A stretch of 8,469 nt of DNA from a bacterium (GTDB taxonomy: Bacteria; Pseudomonadota; Gammaproteobacteria; Burkholderiales; Burkholderiaceae_C), in the NCBI GenBank assembly GCA_030824095.1, contig JAVBYK010000485.1, forward strand, positions 1 through 8,469, given 5' to 3'. A model generated the notes under the pieces. It worked only from the letters and a program-made list of their open reading frames with translations, made no database searches and was not told the DNA's origin. The position numbers and the translations under genes were made by a program. Of this stretch, positions 5,776 through 8,469 are shown one piece after another. Numbering within the stretch: the stretch's first letter is position 1; every line of letters starts with the position of its first letter.

Positions 5776-5816
5776 TTGACGCAGCTTAAGGCCGTGCGCG
5801 GCGCGTCGTTGATAAT
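5776..5816 (+). promoter_or_regulatory. Candidate promoter for DUF2946/TonB receptor with degenerate FNR-like site
   Basis: GATAAT (5811-5816) matches five of six -10 bases. TTGACGCAGCTTAA (5776-5789) resembles TTGAT-N4-ATCAA in 7 of 10 bases, with one good half-site (TTGAC) and one poor one (CTTAA). The centre of this site is exactly 28 bases before the -10, the same spacing as in the promoter at 5028-5068. The predicted start is near 5823, two bases before the ATG at 5825, so the message would be almost leaderless, which fits the lack of a Shine-Dalgarno. The -10 is more believable than the FNR-like site. Confidence 0.4.
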
Positions 5817-5824
5817 CCACCCCT

Positions 5825-6181
5825 ATGCGAACCCTGCGCCACTTCACGATTCTCACCCGCCTGGTGCTGGCGTGGTTCGTGTTGTCGCTGGGTGTGGCGG
5901 TGGCTTCGCCCATCGTCAAGCCGCAGGACATCCTGCTGGTGTGCACCGGCTCCGGCGCCATGAAGGTGCTGGTCAAGGCCGCTGACGGCAGTGCCAGTGA
6001 CGTCGCCAGCAATTCCATGGACTGCCCGCTGTGCGTGTCCCTGGCGGCACCGCCGCCGGTCACGCGCCTGAACGCAGAACCTGCCCAACCCCTGGCCTAT
6101 GCCCTGCAGGCCATTCCCGCCGCGCACATCGCTGCGCGCACCGCCGCGCCGTTGCCGGCGCGTGGACCTCCGACGGTCTGA
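5825..6181 (+). CDS. DUF2946 family small exported protein
   Basis: A 118-residue protein with an N-terminal signal peptide (basic MRTLRH, hydrophobic core about 8-26, likely cleavage near VAVAS at 24-28). The mature part has three cysteines, Cys40 in LLVCTGSGAMKVL and Cys67/Cys70 in SMDCPLC, and ends in ARGPP. This CTxSG / CPLC / RxPP layout is that of the DUF2946 family. Such proteins are often encoded beside TonB-dependent receptors and copper genes; a role in metal handling is inferred from that and from the cysteines, not shown. There is no Shine-Dalgarno before ATG 5825; a -10-like GATAAT eight bases upstream suggests a leaderless message. The TonB receptor gene follows after 116 bases on the same strand, with hairpins between. 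Confidence 0.82.
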   Translation: MRTLRHFTILTRLVLAWFVLSLGVAVASPIVKPQDILLVCTGSGAMKVLVKAADGSASDVASNSMDCPLCVSLAAPPPVTRLNAEPAQPLAYALQAIPAAHIAARTAAPLPARGPPTV

Positions 6182-6212
6182 TGTCTTTGCGGGACAGACC
6201 TTGAGCTCTGTC
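6175..6212 (+). other. Two mutually exclusive hairpins at the DUF2946 stop
   Basis: GGTCTG (6175-6180, spanning the end of the gene) can pair with CAGACC (6195-6200). Alternatively GACAGA (6193-6198) can pair with TCTGTC (6207-6212) around an 8-base loop. Bases 6195-6198 are shared, so only one stem can form at a time. Both stems are 6 bp without a U-run. This could be a switching leader ahead of the TonB receptor gene, or simply chance complementarity of a GC-rich region. Confidence 0.3.
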
Positions 6213-6221
6213 TCCAACGGA

Positions 6222-6280
6222 CTACAAAAATAGTAGCGCCTCACGCCCTTTTGACGAGGGCTTACGGCTGTTTTTCTGAT
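6222..6280 (+). repeat. Dispersed Comamonadaceae-type repeat, copy B, upstream of the TonB receptor
   Basis: This copy begins with the small dyad CTACAAAAATAGTAG (6222-6236), has the core CGAGGGCT (6255-6262) and then CTGTTTTTCT. It aligns gap-free in the same orientation to 782-840 (33 of 59 bases). The AT-rich start and the spacing of 33 bases from the start to the core agree between copies. Here the repeat is non-coding and its second half forms the terminator-like stem at 6238-6275. Membership in a genome-wide family is recalled, not searched. Confidence 0.5.
6238..6275 (+). terminator. Terminator- or attenuator-like stem with U-run before the TonB receptor gene
   Basis: GCC-tcac-GCCCT (6238-6249) pairs with AGGGC-ttac-GGC (6257-6268): a 5-bp stem and a 3-bp stem split by a symmetric 4-by-4 internal loop, with a 7-base apical loop. 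TG and five T follow at 6271-6275. It could end DUF2946 transcription or attenuate read-through into the receptor gene, whose Shine-Dalgarno starts 11 bases later. The internal loop makes it a weak intrinsic terminator. Confidence 0.4.
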
Positions 6281-6297
6281 ATTTCGGAAGTCGTCTC

Positions 6298-8469
6298 ATG
6301 CATTTGCATCGCATCGCGCTGGCCGTGGCCGCCGCATTCCCTTTTGTCGTCCTGGCTCAGGGCATTGCCACCGAGGCACAACTGAAGTCCGTGCAGGTCT
6401 CTGCCGTTCGTGCCCCGCTGGACCCCAATCTGCCCTCCAGTACCGCCAGCCGCACGGCCGAACAGTTGCGCGAGCAGACCGTCTACAACCCGGAAGACAT
6501 CGCCGTCAACCTGCCCAGCACCACCATCCGCAAGCGCTACTTTGGTGACCGAAATTCCAATGTCGGCGGGCGCAGTTTTGGGACGCTGCAGCCGGGCCGC
6601 GCCCTGGTGTATCTGGACGGCTACCTGATCTCCAACTTCCTGGGCCGCTTCGATGCGCCGCGCTGGAACATGGTCAATGTGGAAGCCATCGAGCGCATCG
6701 ACGCGCTGTACGGTCCGTTCTCCGCCATCTACCCCGGCAACTCGATTGGCACCACGCTGATCGTCACCGAACGCAAACCCCGGGGCCTGGAGGCCTCGGC
6801 CAGCATCAAGCTCAACCAGCAGGCGTTCAGCGAATACGCCAATAGTGACACCTACAACAGCCAGCAGCTCTCGGCCCGCATCGCCGCACGCCTGGACTCG
6901 GGCCTGTGGTACAGCCTGGGCCTGCAACACCAGGACAGCGAAGGCCACACCATGGGCTACGCCAACGCCGTGCGCGGTGCCACCGCCGGCGCGTTTGCCA
7001 CACCCACGGCGGCGGCCAAGCTGGTTACCGGCATCCAGTACGACCGCGATCCGCAGAGCCGCGAGCGCGCGCTGTTCGGTGCCAACAGCATCGACCATAG
7101 CAGGCAGGACACCGTCAACCTGCGCCTGGGTTTTGACATCTCTGCCACGCAGGAGATCGAGGGCCGCCTGTCCTGGTGGCACGACGACAGCACCGTGCGC
7201 ACCAGCACCTGGCTGCGCGACGCGGCCGGCAACCCGGTCTGGAGCGGTGTCGTGCGCGACGGCACCCGCCAGTTCACGGTTGCTGCCGACGCCTTTGCCC
7301 CCAGCCTGCGCGACGAGACGCACCGCCAGCTCGGCGCCACCTGGAAGACCAAGCATGCCAAGGGTTGGAATGCCTCGGTGGTGGTGACGGACTACAGAAT
7401 AGTCAACGATGCGGCCCGCCAGGCCAACCTGGCACAGCCACTGGCCGATCTGGGTGGTGCCGGCAGCGTGACCCGGCGCGACGGCACCGGCTGGAACACG
7501 CTGGAAGTGCAGACCACTTACACCCCCAGCGAAGGCGACTTCGGCAATGGCCAGCACGCCCTGGTGCTGGGCCTGCACCGCAACCAGTACAAGCTGCAGA
7601 ACGTGGTGAACAACGCGAGCGACTGGCGCGTCAATGAGACCACGCTGAACCAGAACTACTACGGCAAGACCACCATCACTGCGCTCTATGCCCAGGACGC
7701 CTGGAAGATCAACCCGGACTGGATGCTGACCACCGGTCTGCGTTTCGAGAATTTCGAGTCCGCCGACGGCTCGCAGTTTTTTGCCGGCCCGCCGATGGCC
7801 GCCACGGCCTTCCCCGGGCGCAGCCTCACCGCCACCAGCCCCAAGCTGTCGCTGGCCTGGGCTGCCACGGATGACATCACCGTGAAGACCAGCCTGGGGC
7901 GTGGCGTGCGTTTCCCCAATGTGGATGAACTGTTCAACGGCACCAAGACCGGCTCCAGCATCACCACCAGCGATCCGAATCTGCGCCCCGAGGTGTCGGA
8001 CTCGCTGGAGCTGTCGGCCGAGCGCGAGTGGGGCAGCCACTGGCTGCGCGCCAGCCTGTTCCGCGATGACGTAACCGACACCATCCTGCGCCAGACGGAT
8101 GCCACCGTCACCCCCAGCGTGACGCGCGTCAGCAATGTGGACAAGGTGCTGACGCAGGGCCTTGAGTTGGTGTGGCAGAGCCGTGATGTGGGTATCAAGG
8201 GGCTGGACCTGGGCGGCAGCGCCACCTGGACCGATGCCGTGGTGAAGGCCAACGCCGCCAACCCGGCGCAAGTGGGCAAGCAGTGGCTGCGCATTCCGCC
8301 GCAGCGCTACACCCTGCAGGCCAGCTACCGGCCCAATGCCCAGTGGGTGCTGGGGGCCAGCTGGCGCTGGGCCAGCACCATGTACAACACCGAGCTGAAC
8401 ATCGACAGCAACCCCAACACCTATGGCGGCACGTCCAGCGTCAACCAGCTGGACCTCAAGGCCAGCTGG
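6298..8469 (+). CDS. TonB-dependent outer-membrane receptor (3' end cut by window)
   Basis: An uninterrupted frame of 724 codons runs to the last base with no stop, so the C-terminal end of the barrel is missing. A signal peptide (1-20, cleavage VVLA/QG) is followed by a TonB-box-like LKSVQVSAVR (29-38), a plug domain (about 45-160; motifs NPEDIAVNLPST, VNVEAIERIDALYGPFSAIYPGNSIGT split over 126-152) and beta-barrel strands with alternating aromatic residues, including YAQDAWKINPDWMLTTGLRF and the late-barrel motif LGRGVRFPNVDELFNGT. Shine-Dalgarno GGAAG (6286-6290) lies seven bases before ATG 6298. It probably imports a metal chelate or other large substrate using TonB-ExbB-ExbD; the DUF2946 neighbour leans towards copper or another metal, but the sequence gives no direct sign of the ligand. 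No Fur box or cobalamin riboswitch was seen upstream. Confidence 0.93.
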   Translation, partial: MHLHRIALAVAAAFPFVVLAQGIATEAQLKSVQVSAVRAPLDPNLPSSTASRTAEQLREQTVYNPEDIAVNLPSTTIRKRYFGDRNSNVGGRSFGTLQPGRALVYLDGYLISNFLGRFDAPRWNMVNVEAIERIDALYGPFSAIYPGNSIGTTLIVTERKPRGLEASASIKLNQQAFSEYANSDTYNSQQLSARIAARLDSGLWYSLGLQHQDSEGHTMGYANAVRGATAGAFATPTAAAKLVTGIQYDRDPQSRERALFGANSIDHSRQDTVNLRLGFDISATQEIEGRLSWWHDDSTVRTSTWLRDAAGNPVWSGVVRDGTRQFTVAADAFAPSLRDETHRQLGATWKTKHAKGWNASVVVTDYRIVNDAARQANLAQPLADLGGAGSVTRRDGTGWNTLEVQTTYTPSEGDFGNGQHALVLGLHRNQYKLQNVVNNASDWRVNETTLNQNYYGKTTITALYAQDAWKINPDWMLTTGLRFENFESADGSQFFAGPPMAATAFPGRSLTATSPKLSLAWAATDDITVKTSLGRGVRFPNVDELFNGTKTGSSITTSDPNLRPEVSDSLELSAEREWGSHWLRASLFRDDVTDTILRQTDATVTPSVTRVSNVDKVLTQGLELVWQSRDVGIKGLDLGGSATWTDAVVKANAANPAQVGKQWLRIPPQRYTLQASYRPNAQWVLGASWRWASTMYNTELNIDSNPNTYGGTSSVNQLDLKASW

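Noticed and set aside
5753..5789. The FNR-like site at 5776-5789 as a promoter element for MarC
   Set aside because: The only -10-like sequence on that strand (TATGCT, 5758-5753) is at the wrong distance (centre about -36) and is weak.
6182..6297. Cobalamin or other riboswitch upstream of the TonB receptor
   Set aside because: The gap is only 116 bases and no B12-box or other conserved aptamer core was found; the repeat and simple hairpins explain the structure seen.
6262..8271. Open frame of 669 codons on the minus strand opposite the TonB receptor
   Set aside because: Its product is low-complexity Gly/Ala/His/Val-rich with no domain, while the plus strand encodes an intact TonB-receptor plug and barrel. 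High GC at third positions keeps the antisense frame open.
1..8469. Mobile element, CRISPR array, tRNA or rRNA
   Set aside because: No transposase, integrase, regular direct-repeat array, attachment-site duplication or RNA-gene cloverleaf was found on either strand.

Overview
The window looks like chromosomal DNA of a GC-rich betaproteobacterium, most likely a member of the Comamonadaceae (Rhodoferax/Polaromonas/Acidovorax type). This rests on codon use, on the style of the DUF3108 and FAH-family proteins, and on two diverged copies of a short dispersed repeat that resembles one I recall from genomes of that family. No rRNA, tRNA, CRISPR array, transposase or integrase is visible. All gaps between genes are under 130 bases.

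Layout from left to right. A DUF3108 protein gene on the minus strand runs to the left edge; it may end exactly there, because its last two visible bases are TA. It is divergent from a fumarylacetoacetate hydrolase-family gene on the plus strand (1217-2245). Next comes a two-gene plus-strand operon: a monoheme cytochrome c lipoprotein (2347-2718) and a Tat-exported flavoprotein of the flavocytochrome c sulfide dehydrogenase (FCSD) type (2734-4149). Tail to tail with it, and sharing the tetranucleotide CTAG for both stop codons, is a minus-strand operon of an uncharacterised 115-residue protein and a bacteriohemerythrin (4983-4146). Upstream of that operon are an FNR/Anr-like site and a -10 box in class II spacing. 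A MarC-family membrane protein follows (minus, 5111-5719). The right end is a plus-strand unit: a small exported DUF2946 protein (5825-6181) and a TonB-dependent receptor (from 6298, cut by the right edge).

How the parts may work together. The cytochrome and flavoprotein form a plausible periplasmic electron-transfer pair: substrate to FAD to heme c to the respiratory chain. However, the flavoprotein lacks the cysteine that binds FAD covalently in the Allochromatium enzyme and one of the two cysteines of its redox disulfide, so sulfide should not be assumed as substrate. The hemerythrin operon, with its FNR-like promoter, suggests a response to low oxygen. DUF2946 plus the TonB receptor suggests outer-membrane uptake of a metal or metal complex; the substrate is not evident.

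The points most worth a second look are the altered FCSD active site, the paired FNR-like promoter architectures, the unknown partner of the hemerythrin, and the dispersed repeat that has become part of the DUF3108 coding sequence.
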